A DNA stretch of 64,000 bases from Chromatiales bacterium (GTDB taxonomy: Bacteria; Pseudomonadota; Gammaproteobacteria; Steroidobacterales; GCA-2729495). A model generated the notes under the pieces. That model searched no databases and was not told the origin of the DNA. It was given only the letters and a program-made list of their open reading frames with translations. Both the position numbers and the translations under genes were made by a program. This document shows, piece by piece, positions 7,705-17,310 of the stretch (position 1 is its first letter; the number at the start of each line of letters is the position of its first letter). The stretch covers positions 1,085,497-1,149,496 of the forward strand of contig CP070671.1 in NCBI GenBank assembly GCA_020351875.1. The letters are read 5' to 3'.

Positions 7705-9804
7705 TCACTCACCGCTTGGATCGATACCGCTCACCTCGTAATCGTTTGGATCCCCTGCCGGGGCCGGCCCCTTGGTGCCCGGCAAAATTTCAAACCGCGG
7801 GTCGAAGACCACCAGCGTGGACGCCAGCTGCCCGATGATGTCGGCGTTGCCTTCGGCCTGCGCAGTGCCGTCGTCGATCATCGCGCGCAGTGTCTTTTGG
7901 CCGCCCATCACGGCCTCCAGGTCGCTGCGGTTGATCGTCACGGTGAGATCCGGATCATCGGCCAGGAAGCCTTCGACGTTAGTCAGCGTCGAACTGCGCA
8001 GCTCCACGACGAACTGCTCGCCGTTGTCCGGCGTAATCAGGTTGATCTTGAACTCCATGCCCGCCGCTTTTTCCGGGTCCATGCGAATACCCACGAAGTC
8101 CAGGAACAGCTCGGTACTCATGGCGCGGATCACATCCCCGCTGGTCGTACTGATCTGCGCGCCACCGGGAATTCCGGAGCGCAGCTCGTAGGCACCGGCG
8201 AGGTAACTGTTGCGCAGCCCCGGGTTCTCCTGCTGGTAGCCGATCTGTTCGAAGACATCCGCCAGCAGGTCTTTCGCTGCCTGGTTGTCCGGCTCCGCCT
8301 GCACCAGCTTGTTCAGGATCTCCTGGGCTTCCAGGTAGGCGCCCTCGTCATGCAGCTCCCGGCCCCTGGCAATGATCTTCTCCGACCCGCCCATCATTTC
8401 CACGTACAGTGGCGCGGACTCGGCGGGTGACAGCGGAATCAGGGTGGCGGGGTTGGCATCCCAGTAGCCGAGGAAACGGTTAATTATCGCGCGGCTATTG
8501 TGTTCCGGCGAACCGTGGTAACCCCGGTTGAACCACTGCTCGGCGATGCCCTCCGGCGTCTCGAATACGTTGTGAATCTGGTTGATCGTGACGCCCTGGT
8601 TCGCGTAATGAAGCACCTGGTTGTTGATGTTCGCGTACAGGTCACGCTGGCCGCGCATGACCTCCTGGATGCGCTCATTGCCCCAGCGCGGCCAGTGGTG
8701 CGATGCGAACATGACCTCTGCATCCTGGCCGAACAGATAGAGCGCCCGGCTGATGTACTTCGACCAGCGCAGCGCATCCCGCACCGGCGCTCCGCGCAGT
8801 GTGTAGATGTTGTGAAAAGCCGCGACGATGTTTTCGGCCATCCACAGCAACCGCATGTCCGGGAAGTAGGTATTCATCTCCGCCGGGGCTTCCGTGTTCG
8901 GCGTATTCTGGAAAATCATCTTCACGCCATCCACGGTCAGCTCTTCGATGTCGTCCTCGATCACCCGCGTGGGTGGGATAAGCGTCACGCTGCCGATGGA
9001 GATGTTCTGGGCCAGACCCTGCCCCGCGTGGCCGTAGGGGCTGGCCGGCAGCAGGATGCCGTACTGGTAGAACAGGCGCCGGTTCATCGCGTTGCCGGCG
9101 TACACGTTCTCGGAAATCGTGTGCAGCATGAAATCCCGCGGCGCGATGATTTCCACCTTGCCGGCGCGCACGTCGGCTTCATCCACGACGCCGCGCACGC
9201 CGCCCCAGTGGTCGCCGTGGGAATGCGAGTAGACCACTGCCTTCACCGGCAGCTTGCCGATGTGCTTGTTAACGAGTTCGAGCGCCGCGCGGGCCGTTTC
9301 CTCCGACGTCAGCGGATCGAAAATGATCCAGCCCGTGTCGCCCTTTACAAAGGAGATGTTCGCGAGATCGAAGCCCCGCACCTGGTAGACGCCCGGGATC
9401 ACTTCGTACAGGCCGAAGTTCATGTTCAGCGTGGACTGGCGCTGCAGCGACGGGTGAATACTGTCGAAGTCCTCGCCTTCCAGCAGGAACTCGTAGCGCT
9501 CCAGGTCCCAGACCACGTTGCCGTCCGGGCCGAGAATCTTTTTCGATTCCGGCGCCGCAATGAAGCCGCGTTTTTCTTCGTCAAAATCCCGCTTGTCGCC
9601 AAAGGGCAGCGTCTTCCGTGCCTGGTTCAACACCTGCAGCGTGACTGCCGACGGCGCCTTGCCCTTCGGGTCGAAATGCCGGTCGGGGGCCACACTGGCC
9701 GCCATCTCCGCACCCCCGCCCGCCGCATGAGTCAGCCCGGCTGCGAGCATTGCCACGAACCCGATCAGAAAGGCTGTCATCAGCCCAGCGTCGAAACGCG
9801 TCAT
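7705..9804 (-). CDS. alkyl/aryl sulfatase, metallo-beta-lactamase fold (SdsA1/BDS1-like)
   Basis: Exported 699-residue enzyme predicted to hydrolyse primary or secondary alkyl sulfate esters to alcohol and sulfate. A signal peptide covers about residues 8-28. The zinc site motif is clear: YSHSHGDHWGGVRG (HxHxDH) at about residue 190, with further conserved pieces APRDFMLHTISENVYAGNAM, MFASHHWPRWGN, and a C-terminal SCP2-like lipid-binding domain (DFVGIRMDPEKAAG to the end). Length and domain order match characterised bacterial alkyl sulfatases. A GGGAGAAA sequence precedes the ATG. It is probably the first gene of a two-gene unit with the DUF3604 gene downstream. Confidence 0.9.
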   Translation of the reverse strand: MTRFDAGLMTAFLIGFVAMLAAGLTHAAGGGAEMAASVAPDRHFDPKGKAPSAVTLQVLNQARKTLPFGDKRDFDEEKRGFIAAPESKKILGPDGNVVWDLERYEFLLEGEDFDSIHPSLQRQSTLNMNFGLYEVIPGVYQVRGFDLANISFVKGDTGWIIFDPLTSEETARAALELVNKHIGKLPVKAVVYSHSHGDHWGGVRGVVDEADVRAGKVEIIAPRDFMLHTISENVYAGNAMNRRLFYQYGILLPASPYGHAGQGLAQNISIGSVTLIPPTRVIEDDIEELTVDGVKMIFQNTPNTEAPAEMNTYFPDMRLLWMAENIVAAFHNIYTLRGAPVRDALRWSKYISRALYLFGQDAEVMFASHHWPRWGNERIQEVMRGQRDLYANINNQVLHYANQGVTINQIHNVFETPEGIAEQWFNRGYHGSPEHNSRAIINRFLGYWDANPATLIPLSPAESAPLYVEMMGGSEKIIARGRELHDEGAYLEAQEILNKLVQAEPDNQAAKDLLADVFEQIGYQQENPGLRNSYLAGAYELRSGIPGGAQISTTSGDVIRAMSTELFLDFVGIRMDPEKAAGMEFKINLITPDNGEQFVVELRSSTLTNVEGFLADDPDLTVTINRSDLEAVMGGQKTLRAMIDDGTAQAEGNADIIGQLASTLVVFDPRFEILPGTKGPAPAGDPNDYEVSGIDPSGE

Positions 9805-9909
9805 TGAATTTCTCCCACTAAAGAAACATGCCAGCCTTTTTCCAGGCCCGGCCTACCAGTACGTCACCATCGGACTGGGCACACTGCGTGGCTGTTGCTC
9901 CACCGAAGC

Positions 9910-10599
9910 TTATTCTTCGCCTGCTGGGGCCTCGTCGCTTTCGCCTGGCGAGTAGTAATGTGCCTTCAGGAAATCCACCAGGATGTCCGCCCAGCGACCC
10001 AGCATGCGGCGCGCCTCGGCGGAATTCGTCACCCGGTTGGTCCACGCCACCTGACCGCCCGCACGCCGGGCGGCGCGCCGGTCGATCGCCCGCCCGAGCA
10101 CGTCGCCGCTGACCGAGTCGATGAGTTGCAGGTACAGTGTGGCGGCGCCGGCAGACGCGGCCCAGGTGCGGGACCGACCTGCACTCCGTACATCCGGCGC
10201 GGTGACGTCCAGGTCAATGATGGCCGGCCGCAATACCAGCACGTCGAAGTTCGCGACGTTCACGATTTCGAAACCTGCGGCTTCCAGTCTCTGCGTGAAC
10301 ACGTCCTGGAACAGCCACGCCACGTCGGCCTTGATTCTCTCCATGTCGCGGGCGCTGACGTTGCGACCCCGGCCGCGGTTCGCGTCGCGCTGCCAGTTGC
10401 TCCGGAATGCCACGAAGGGGTCCAGTATTGCGACGCGCCGGAACACGCTGAAATCCGCGTCCGGATCGATATAGGCCGCGCCGACCCGCGCGGGCTCGAT
10501 GCGCTCCAGGCCGTCAAAAGTCAGCCCGTCATCATTCTCCTGGGCAAACCCCGCGGTTGCCGCAGCCGTGATCAACGCAAGGGCAAGAAAATGGCGCAT
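9910..10599 (-). CDS. DUF3313-like exported protein
   Basis: Secreted or periplasmic protein of 229 residues with a signal peptide (MRHFLALALITAAATAGFAQ) and no lipobox Cys. The core (RVAILDPFVAFRSNWQRD, AWLFQDVFTQRLEAAGFEIV, LVLRPAIIDLDV, ATLYLQLIDSVSGDVLG) fits the DUF3313 group, which are mostly lipoproteins of unknown role. The ATG has AGGAGAAC upstream. It reads in the same direction as the alkyl sulfatase gene but is separated by 105 bases. No function can be given. Confidence 0.7.
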   Translation of the reverse strand: MRHFLALALITAAATAGFAQENDDGLTFDGLERIEPARVGAAYIDPDADFSVFRRVAILDPFVAFRSNWQRDANRGRGRNVSARDMERIKADVAWLFQDVFTQRLEAAGFEIVNVANFDVLVLRPAIIDLDVTAPDVRSAGRSRTWAASAGAATLYLQLIDSVSGDVLGRAIDRRAARRAGGQVAWTNRVTNSAEARRMLGRWADILVDFLKAHYYSPGESDEAPAGEE

Positions 10600-10896
10600 G
10601 ATGTTCTCCTGATTCTTGTTTACGCAGCCAGCCCGCTCGTCCAGGCGGCGCGCGCCCAGTTAACCATAATTAGAAAATTGCGCCACCCTGCCCGCGAGTT
10701 TGTAGATTGAGATGGGGCACGCTGGTCTCGCCAGGCGCCAGGAACCGGGAAAAAGAACCAGCAATCCCACTCCGGATTAATAATTGGCCTAAGTGGATTT
10801 TATATCCCCTTTTATGAACCTTTTAGATCGGATTTTCCCACCCATGAATCCCACTTTATACGCCAAAGCTTGGATTTCAGCCCATCGGGCTCCGCC
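10600..10896. other. intergenic region, relatively AT-rich, divergent promoter space
   Basis: This 297-base gap separates the minus-strand DUF3313 gene from plus-strand dtd and is visibly richer in A+T than its surroundings, particularly 10660-10680 and 10780-10860. It must hold promoters for both directions. No motif in it is good enough to name. A 28-codon reading frame (10814-10900) ends in an ATGA overlap with dtd but has no ribosome binding site and is not called. Confidence 0.5.
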
Positions 10897-11352
10897 ATGA
10901 TCGCCCTGATCCAGAGGGTTTCCCGGGCGGAAGTCCGGGTGGGAGCGGAATCCGTGGGGGCCATCGGACCTGGCCTGCTCGTCCTCGCCGCTGTGCAGCG
11001 TGGCGACGGCGAAGCCCAAGCCAGGCGAATGGCCGAACGGCTGGCGGCCTACCGCGTGTTCCCGGATGCCGACGGCCGGATGAACCTTGACGTCACCCAG
11101 GCCGGTGGTGGGATTCTGCTCGTCCCACAGTTCACGCTGGCCGCCGATACCCGCAAGGGCAACCGCCCCAGCCTGGGCCGGGCCGCGGACCCCGCGGTGG
11201 GACAGGCCCTGTTTGAGACGCTGGTGGCCGAGGTCCGTGCCCGCTGCAGCAAGGTGGCTACCGGCCGCTTTGGCGCCGATATGGACGTGGAGCTGGTGAA
11301 CCGCGGCCCGGTGACCTTCTGGCTCGAAGTCCCACCCGATCAGCCTGCCTGA
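10897..11352 (+). CDS. dtd: D-aminoacyl-tRNA deacylase
   Basis: Cytosolic proofreading enzyme that hydrolyses D-aminoacyl-tRNA (and mischarged Gly-tRNA), 151 residues. It starts MIALIQRVSRAEVRVG as in E. coli Dtd (145 residues) and carries the two active-site motifs: QFTLAADT and NRGPVTFWLEV. The usual SQFTL is PQFTL here, a change at the residue before the conserved Gln; the rest of the pocket is intact, so it is probably functional. The start is the ATG at 10897 by homology; a TTG 9 codons upstream is ignored. Stands alone ahead of tatA, 98 bases apart. Confidence 0.93.
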   Translation: MIALIQRVSRAEVRVGAESVGAIGPGLLVLAAVQRGDGEAQARRMAERLAAYRVFPDADGRMNLDVTQAGGGILLVPQFTLAADTRKGNRPSLGRAADPAVGQALFETLVAEVRARCSKVATGRFGADMDVELVNRGPVTFWLEVPPDQPA

Positions 11353-11450
11353 GTCGAAACGTGCGGTGGCGCAGGGGCGGGGCGGGCTTTTCGCGTATCA
11401 TGGACCTTTCGCGCGACTAAGCGCCGACGCCGTATGAATGGAGTGAAAAC

Positions 11451-11693
11451 ATGGGTCTGGGCGGCATCAGCCTCTGGCAATTACTCATCATCCTGCTGAT
11501 CGTTGTGATGATTTTCGGCACGAAGAAACTGAGCAGCATCGGCGGGGATCTCGGCGGTGCGGTGAAGGGTTTCCGTAAGGCAATGTCCGACGCCGACAAG
11601 GAAGAGGACGAGGATCCGCAGCGGCTCGACAAGCCGGACGCGGAATTCAGCGAAGCGCATCGGGACGACGCCGAGCAGAAATCCAAGTCCTGA
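11451..11693 (+). CDS. tatA: Sec-independent (Tat) translocase subunit TatA
   Basis: Small membrane protein of 80 residues that oligomerises to form the protein-conducting element of the twin-arginine translocase. One N-terminal helix ([18 protein letters not shown]) is followed by the Phe-Gly hinge (IFGTKKL), an amphipathic helix ([15 protein letters not shown]) and an acidic tail. GGAGTG lies upstream of the ATG. It is followed 6 bases later by tatB and then tatC, giving the complete tatABC operon that would export the twin-arginine precursors predicted in this window. Confidence 0.96.
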   Translation: MGLGGISLWQLLIILLIVVMIFGTKKLSSIGGDLGGAVKGFRKAMSDADKEEDEDPQRLDKPDAEFSEAHRDDAEQKSKS

Positions 11694-11699
11694 TTACCG

Positions 11700-11987
11700 A
11701 TGTTCGATATCGGTTTCTGGGAGCTGTTAATCCTGTTCGGGATCGGGCTGATCGTGCTCGGCCCGGAACGGCTGCCGCGCGTGGCGATGAAGGTCGGCCG
11801 GTGGGCCGGCCAGGCCCGCCGCACGGCGCGGACCCTGACCACCCAGCTGCGCAGTGAGCTGGACATGGACCAGACCATCGGCGGCTACCAGCCGAAAAAA
11901 CCGCAGAATTACAGCCGCCCGGGGATGGATGACCTGAAGCCAGGCGCCGAGGCGGCCAGCGAGCAGCCGGCGAAGAAAGACGACTGA
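11700..11987 (+). CDS. tatB: Tat translocase subunit TatB
   Basis: Receptor-complex partner of TatC, 95 residues. The sequence starts MFDIGFWELLILFGIGLIVL and continues GPERLPRVAMKVGRW, the Gly-Pro hinge that distinguishes TatB from TatA; the membrane-embedded Glu at position 8 is present. The amphipathic region is followed by a polar tail. It is shorter than E. coli TatB (171 residues), lacking most of the variable C-terminal tail, which is common outside enterics. Confidence 0.95.
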   Translation: MFDIGFWELLILFGIGLIVLGPERLPRVAMKVGRWAGQARRTARTLTTQLRSELDMDQTIGGYQPKKPQNYSRPGMDDLKPGAEAASEQPAKKDD

Positions 11988-12011
11988 GGCCCCGGCGCGC
12001 GGCGCGCAGCG

Positions 12012-12797
12012 ATGACCAATCCCATCACGCCAGACGACGAAGAAGAGCAGCTGGAAGAGGCCACACTGGTCTCCCACCTGATCGAGCTGCGCGGCCGCCT
12101 GATGAAAGCCTTCGGGGTGGTGCTGGTGATTTTCATCTGCCTCGCCCCCTTCGCGGAGCGGATATTCGCCATCGTCGCCCAACCGCTCATGGCACAGTTG
12201 CCGGACAACTCCAGCATGATCGCGACCCAGGTCGCGTCACCGTTCCTGACCCCGTTCAAGACCACGCTGTTCGTCGCACTGTTCATCGGCATGCCGGTGG
12301 TGATCTACCAGCTGTGGGCCTTCGTGGCGCCCGGGCTCTACCGCAAGGAAAAGCGCTTCGCGATCCCGCTGGTCACCTCCAGCATCGTGCTGTTCTACCT
12401 CGGCATTGCCTTCGCGTATTTCGTCGTGTTCCCGCTGATGTTCGCGTTCTTCAACGCGGTAGCGCCCGAGGGCGTCGCGGTGATGACCGACATCACCGCG
12501 TATCTCGACTTCATCCTGGTGATCTTCCTGGCCTTCGGTATCGCTTTTGAGGTGCCCATCGCCACCGTAATGCTGGTTGCAACCGGCATCACGACGACCG
12601 AGGCCATGGCCAGCAAGCGCCCCTACGTGTTTCTCGGCGCGTTCGTGATGGGCATGCTGCTGACACCCCCCGATGTGATCAGCCAGACGCTGCTCGCGAT
12701 CCCGGTCTACCTGCTGTTCGAAGGGGGCATCTTGATGTCGCGCTGGATGCTGCCGAACCGTGAACCGGCGGAAACGGCCGGCGACGGAACCGCTTAG
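12012..12797 (+). CDS. tatC: Tat translocase subunit TatC
   Basis: Polytopic membrane protein of 261 residues, the twin-arginine signal receptor. Six membrane segments are visible. Signature sequences include the N-terminal ATLVSHLIELRGRLMKAF (E/HL.ELR motif), FVAPGLYRKEKRF in the first periplasmic/cytoplasmic loop region and the FGIAFEVPIATVML segment. The length is close to E. coli TatC (258). It ends 3 bases before the start of the POT transporter. Confidence 0.96.
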   Translation: MTNPITPDDEEEQLEEATLVSHLIELRGRLMKAFGVVLVIFICLAPFAERIFAIVAQPLMAQLPDNSSMIATQVASPFLTPFKTTLFVALFIGMPVVIYQLWAFVAPGLYRKEKRFAIPLVTSSIVLFYLGIAFAYFVVFPLMFAFFNAVAPEGVAVMTDITAYLDFILVIFLAFGIAFEVPIATVMLVATGITTTEAMASKRPYVFLGAFVMGMLLTPPDVISQTLLAIPVYLLFEGGILMSRWMLPNREPAETAGDGTA

Positions 12798-12800
12798 ACC

Positions 12801-14315
<1,515 letters not shown>

Positions 14316-14380
14316 GCTTGCGGGGCCTGCAGGCGCCCCGGATAATGGCGCTCCCCAAATAACAGGAACCGGAGAGTCCG

Positions 14381-14671
14381 ATGGCGGCCTACCTGCTCGC
14401 AGTGTGCGATGTCACGAACCCGAACGAGAACTTCAAAAAATATATCGGCCGCTCGGCGGAGATGATTGCCAAGCACGGCGGTGAATACATCGTACGCGGC
14501 AAGCCGGCGCAGAACATCAAGGGCGAGCTGCTCGAGGGCAAGATTGTGATCCTCACCCAGTGGCCTTCCATGGATGCCCTGAACGGATTCCTGACCGACC
14601 CGGAGTATGCGAACGAAGTGGCTCCGCTCCGCGATGGCACGGGCGACTACCACTTCGCCGCTTACGAGTAG
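14381..14671 (+). CDS. DUF1330 domain protein
   Basis: Small cytosolic protein of 96 residues with the dimeric alpha-beta barrel (ferredoxin-like) signature of DUF1330: AAYLLAVCDVTNPNENFKKY at the N-terminus, HGGEYIVRGKP in the middle, and VILTQWPSMDALNGFL before the C-terminal DGTGDYHF. Members have no established reaction. It is preceded by GGAACCGGAGAG and appears monocistronic; the downstream 186 bases hold a tandem repeat. Confidence 0.85.
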   Translation: MAAYLLAVCDVTNPNENFKKYIGRSAEMIAKHGGEYIVRGKPAQNIKGELLEGKIVILTQWPSMDALNGFLTDPEYANEVAPLRDGTGDYHFAAYE

Positions 14672-14706
14672 GCATACGTCCACCGCTCGGGTCGCGTTTG
14701 CCCGCC

Positions 14707-14830
14707 CGGCCCGAGAGTCCGCCAGCGCTCCACCACCGAGGCTGCGTCCTATCCGCCTCGGCCGAGAGTCCGCCAACGCTCCACCGCCCAGGCTGCGTCC
14801 TACCCGCCCGGCCCGAGAGTCCGCCAGCGC
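14707..14830. repeat. imperfect tandem repeat, about 51-bp unit, 2.4 copies
   Basis: Two full units (14707-14758 and 14759-14808) and a partial third (14809-14830) repeat a GC-rich block beginning CGGCCCGAGAGTCCGCCA and including GGCTGCGTCCTA. Copies differ by a few substitutions and one or two single-base indels. The units contain no long open frame conserved between copies and lie between the DUF1330 stop and the stop of the opposing thioesterase gene, so they form the junction of two convergent genes. Confidence 0.8.
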
Positions 14831-14857
14831 ACCGGCCAGCTTGTCTCGCCTTAGCGC

Positions 14858-15262
14858 CTAGTCAGGCACCACCATGAACGTGGCCTCCGCCTCGGCCACC
14901 GTTTCGCCGTCGCGCAGCGCGAGTCCCTGAAGAATCGCCAGCGGTCCCTTGCTTTTCACCAGCCGGCCCTCCAGTTCCAGCGCCGTGCCAATGGCCACCG
15001 GTTTGCGGAACCGCACGTCACACTTGGCCGTGTGTGCGCGCTTGCCCTGCAGGAACAACCAGTTCGCCATCACGTCATCCAGCACGCTGAACAGGATGCC
15101 GCCGTGGCATTGCTGGTCGTAACCGCAGTGGTCCGGCCCCGGCGTGAATGACGCCCGGCAAATCTCACCGTCCATCCTGAACTCGATTCGCAGTCCGGTC
15201 GGGTTGTCCGGCCCGCACACGAAACACTTGTTCGCGTCCGGGCGTCCCCTGGCTTCGCTCAT
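14858..15262 (-). CDS. PaaI-family hotdog-fold thioesterase
   Basis: Cytosolic 134-residue protein of the hotdog superfamily. It has the PaaI-type signature CHGGILFSVLDDVMANWLF (active-site HGG plus catalytic acidic residues at the helix) and the strand TAKCDVRFRKPVAIG. The Cys pair near the N-terminus (NKCFVCGPDNPTG) is typical of one subgroup of small acyl-CoA thioesterases. Likely hydrolyses an acyl- or aryl-CoA; the substrate cannot be told. Monocistronic, divergent from the HIT gene by 75 bases. Confidence 0.87.
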   Translation of the reverse strand: MSEARGRPDANKCFVCGPDNPTGLRIEFRMDGEICRASFTPGPDHCGYDQQCHGGILFSVLDDVMANWLFLQGKRAHTAKCDVRFRKPVAIGTALELEGRLVKSKGPLAILQGLALRDGETVAEAEATFMVVPD

Positions 15263-15337
15263 AAACGGGCTCCCGCAGGCAGCTCGTTGCGCGCCAGCCT
15301 GCCATCCCGCATTCTAAGTGACGCAAGGAGACCGAGC

Positions 15338-15772
15338 ATGGCCTACGACAACGACAATATCTTCGCGAAGATCCTGCGTGGCGACGCGCCGGCCCACACG
15401 GTGTACGAAGACGACCACACGCTGGCTTTCCTGGACGTGATGCCGCAGGCGGACGGGCACACACTGGTGCTGCCGAAGACACCGGCCGCAAATATTTTCG
15501 ACATCGATCCCGGCGCGCTGGGGCCCCTGATGTGCACGGTGCAGACCGTTGCCAGGGGTGTCCGCGAGGCCTTTCCGGCCGACGGTATCCGCATCAGTCA
15601 GCTGAACGGGCCGGCGGCCGGGCAAACCGTATTTCACCTGCACGTGCACATCATCCCGTGCCTGGAAGGCCGACCGCGCACGCCGCACGCTACCAACATG
15701 GCGGATCCGTCGGTGCTCGCCGAGCATGCGGAGCAGCTGCGAGCGGCGCTGGATCGCCTGTCAGGCGCCTGA
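15338..15772 (+). CDS. HIT family nucleotide-binding protein (HINT-like)
   Basis: Histidine-triad protein of 144 residues. The defining motif HLHVHIIP (HxHxH) is at about residues 107-114, with the N-terminal NIFAKILRGDAPAHTVYEDD block and DVMPQADGHTLVLPK typical of the HINT branch, which hydrolyses nucleoside phosphoramidates or acyl-adenylates. The ATG at 15338 has AAGGAG upstream and matches homolog starts; an in-frame start 17 codons upstream is not needed. Confidence 0.92.
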   Translation: MAYDNDNIFAKILRGDAPAHTVYEDDHTLAFLDVMPQADGHTLVLPKTPAANIFDIDPGALGPLMCTVQTVARGVREAFPADGIRISQLNGPAAGQTVFHLHVHIIPCLEGRPRTPHATNMADPSVLAEHAEQLRAALDRLSGA

Positions 15773-15792
15773 GCAACCCGAAGCAGCAGTTC

Positions 15793-16329
15793 ATGTTTCG
15801 AAGCGTATTTTTCATCGTCATCTTGCTAGGCTCGACCATTGCCCAGGCGGATGCGAATCGCGGCGAACTGGGCGGCTTCCGCCTGGGCGATGCCTACGCG
15901 CTCGACGATGATTCCGCCTGGACCACGGCCGCGGACAGGTCTTTGAAGATCGCTGCCACAGCGGCGACGAAACCCGCAGACATCGACATGGTCTATCTCT
16001 ATGCCACGCCCGCATCGCACACGATTGGCAAGATCGTGTACCACAGTGATTTCGACTCGCTGGGTGAAGCCGAGCAGGCCGCGGAAAAGTATCGCGCGCA
16101 GCTTGAAAGCGATTACCCGGACTGGGAGCGGCTGCGGGCGCCGATACCCATGGGCAAGGCGGGCGGTGCAATGGTCAGCCGCCTGCGCAATGGGCCGCAT
16201 GCGCTGATTGTGTTCTACCGCGGCACGGCAGACGGCGCCGAGCTGGCCGTGGAGCTGGAATACGAATCCGCGTCGCCGGAACGCAAAGCCTGGAAGCAGC
16301 AACTCAAGCAGGAACTCGGTGCCCCGTGA
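15793..16329 (+). CDS. hypothetical exported protein
   Basis: Unrecognised 178-residue protein with a signal peptide (MFRSVFFIVILLGSTIAQA) and predicted cleavage after AQA. The mature part is soluble and charged, with GELGGFRLGDAY at its start and a long C-terminal helix (SPERKAWKQQLKQEL). It starts 20 bases after the HIT gene and its stop overlaps the GTG start of the next gene (GTGA), so it belongs to a HIT-x-x-YpsA-like string. No function is proposed. Confidence 0.65.
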   Translation: MFRSVFFIVILLGSTIAQADANRGELGGFRLGDAYALDDDSAWTTAADRSLKIAATAATKPADIDMVYLYATPASHTIGKIVYHSDFDSLGEAEQAAEKYRAQLESDYPDWERLRAPIPMGKAGGAMVSRLRNGPHALIVFYRGTADGAELAVELEYESASPERKAWKQQLKQELGAP

Positions 16330-16760
16330 CCGACGCGCCAAGAATGGACACCAGGTTCAGCGGCCTGTATGTGGCCATCATCAGCCTCGTCGTAGCCTTC
16401 ACTGCGCTGGGCTACAACACCTGGCGCAACGAACAGTCGGAGTTCAACCGCAATATCCGGCGTGCGGGTTTTGAAATGCTCGTGCACATCTCCGCCCTCC
16501 AGCGCGTCACTTACCTGGCGCATTTTGAAATGGACCGGGAGGGCGGCAACCCGCGCAACGGGTGGGTAGAAGTGCTCGTGTTGCGCGATCTCTCGATGCT
16601 GATGCCCGACACCAGCGCGCTGCGGGCGGAAGCACTCTACCGGGCGTGGAACGACAACTGGCGCGGCCTGGGGGAAGACGATCTGGCCGTGGCCGCCATC
16701 GACCAGGCCATCGACAACCTGCGCAAGGACGTGGTCGCGATACTCGAGTCGCTGGACTGA
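16326..16760 (+). CDS. hypothetical membrane-anchored protein
   Basis: Unrecognised 144-residue protein with one N-terminal membrane segment (about residues 13-31, LYVAIISLVVAFTALGYNTW) followed by a soluble helical domain. The GTG start overlaps the stop of the preceding gene; an ATG six codons later is the alternative. The topology suggests an inner-membrane protein with a C-terminal domain outside or inside the membrane. It is translationally coupled to the exported protein upstream, which hints at a shared role, but none is known. Confidence 0.6.
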   Translation: MTDAPRMDTRFSGLYVAIISLVVAFTALGYNTWRNEQSEFNRNIRRAGFEMLVHISALQRVTYLAHFEMDREGGNPRNGWVEVLVLRDLSMLMPDTSALRAEALYRAWNDNWRGLGEDDLAVAAIDQAIDNLRKDVVAILESLD

Positions 16761-16769
16761 CGCGTTGCG

Positions 16770-17288
16770 ATGGGCGAGGGCCGCATTCGGCTGCAGACGG
16801 TGGTCTCGGGCGGACAGACCGGCGTGGACATCGCGGCATTGCGCGCCGCACGGGATGCGGGGCTGGCGATTGGCGGCTGGTGCCCGCCGGACCGGTGCAA
16901 CGAAGCCGGACCGATTCCGGAAGACTTCGCCCTGCGCGCCACGCCGGCGGAACGCAGCCCGGCGGCGACGCACGTGCCGCGCTCCATGCGCACCGAGTGG
17001 AATGTCCGCGATGCCGATGCCACCCTGCTGCTCTTACCGGCGTCAGCGGATACCACCGACCCCGGCACCTGGTGGACCGCCCAGTGCGCCGAAACCTACG
17101 GGCGGCCGCTGCTGCAACTGGACCCGGTGGCCCCCGATAGCGCCAGTGCGCTCCTGGACTGGCTCGCAGCTGGTGCCTTCCGGACCCTGAACGTGGCCGG
17201 GCCGCGCGAGTCCACCGCGCCCGGCATCGAAAGCCGGGTCTACGACTGCTTGTTGTCTGCCTTCCGGCGCGCGGTGACCGACGCTTAG
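16770..17288 (+). CDS. SLOG-superfamily protein, putative molybdenum carrier / YpsA-like
   Basis: Cytosolic 172-residue Rossmannoid protein. The hallmark VVSGGQTGVDIAALRAARD at about residues 11-29 is the nucleotide/phosphate-binding loop of the cpYpsA (putative molybdenum cofactor carrier) branch of the SLOG superfamily, followed by GGWCPPDRCNEAGPIPE and the ATLLLLPAS strand. SLOG proteins bind nucleotides, cofactors or signalling ligands; this branch has not been assigned a definite ligand in bacteria like this one. It starts 9 bases after the membrane-anchored gene and so is probably in the same transcript. Confidence 0.82.
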   Translation: MGEGRIRLQTVVSGGQTGVDIAALRAARDAGLAIGGWCPPDRCNEAGPIPEDFALRATPAERSPAATHVPRSMRTEWNVRDADATLLLLPASADTTDPGTWWTAQCAETYGRPLLQLDPVAPDSASALLDWLAAGAFRTLNVAGPRESTAPGIESRVYDCLLSAFRRAVTDA

Positions 17289-17310
17289 TGCTGGCCGGGC
17301 GCGCCCGGAC

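Noticed and set aside
10814..10900. 28-codon plus-strand frame ending in an ATGA overlap with dtd.
   Set aside because: No ribosome binding site and no protein-like composition.
14707..14830. CRISPR-like array.
   Set aside because: Units are adjacent without spacers; no cas genes.
17295..17308. Palindrome CCGGGCGCGCCCGG between convergent genes.
   Set aside because: Too short and GC-only to call a terminator; expected often at this composition.
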